Below, one piece after another: positions 6,125 through 6,129 of a stretch of 6,129 bases of DNA. Under the pieces are notes generated by a model, which was not told the DNA's origin, ran no database searches, and saw nothing but the letters and a program-made list of their open reading frames with translations. Position numbers and translations under genes: made by a program. The stretch spans positions 1 to 6,129 of the forward strand of contig DVKA01000059.1 in the NCBI GenBank assembly GCA_018716365.1, read 5' to 3'. This stretch comes from Candidatus Caccocola faecipullorum. Lineage in GTDB: Bacteria > Synergistota > Synergistia > Synergistales > Synergistaceae. Each line of letters starts with the position of its first letter. Positions within the stretch are counted from its first letter, which is position 1.

Positions 6125-6129
6125 CGCGT

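Noticed and set aside
1..6129. CRISPR, insertion sequences, tRNA genes, defence or toxin genes
   Set aside because: Nearly every base is accounted for by eight recognisable housekeeping genes, and no direct repeat array, transposase or tRNA-like segment was seen.

Overview
The window is a compact, GC-rich (roughly 60 % by eye) bacterial chromosome segment. Eight genes all lie on the minus strand, so transcription runs from right to left. In transcription order they are dapF, lepB, rbgA (ylqF), rnhB, yraN, comM (yifB), dprA and the 5' end of a lysine/alanine-rich protein that is probably topA. I see no mobile element, CRISPR array, tRNA, rRNA or prophage gene. There is no gene-free stretch over 300 bases; the longest is about 110 bases upstream of dapF.

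Organism: the order lepB-rbgA-rnhB-yraN-comM-dprA-(topA) is a classic arrangement of Firmicutes and some related or deep-branching phyla. RbgA and the short single-anchor signal peptidase fit that picture, while the high GC and GCG/CGC-rich codon use suggest a GC-rich lineage. Synergistota (a Cloacibacillus/Synergistes-like bacterium) is my best guess, but this rests on general recall of gene order and composition, not on a search. DapF implies lysine/meso-diaminopimelate synthesis.

Layout: at the right edge an intrinsic terminator (6091-6124) closes an upstream minus-strand gene outside the window. A weak candidate promoter and a strong Shine-Dalgarno then precede dapF (5191-6018). After 45 bases come lepB (4630-5145), rbgA (3789-4622, 7-base gap), rnhB (3202-3786, 2-base gap), yraN (2745-3212, 11-base overlap), comM (1234-2748, 4-base ATGA overlap), dprA (152-1249, 16-base overlap) and the putative topA start (1-133, 18-base gap). 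The tight spacing, the overlaps and the lack of any visible internal terminator indicate one transcription unit with translational coupling. rnhB, yraN and dprA start with GTG.

How the genes work together: the first part of the unit supplies the cell envelope (DapF for meso-DAP, LepB for secretion) and ribosome maturation (RbgA). The second part is nucleic-acid maintenance: RNase HII removes RNA from DNA, YraN is a nuclease-fold protein of unsettled role, ComM is a branch-migration AAA+ ATPase, DprA loads RecA on incoming single strands, and the last gene is probably topoisomerase I. The comM-dprA pair suggests capacity for natural transformation, although no uptake machinery is in view.

I do not see a previously undescribed system here. 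It is an ordinary, well-conserved housekeeping operon. The points worth a second look are modest: a histone-H1-like basic N-terminus on the last gene, the ATGA-coupled nuclease/helicase pair yraN-comM, a non-canonical G4 motif in RbgA, a missing motif histidine in DprA, and the start of YraN.
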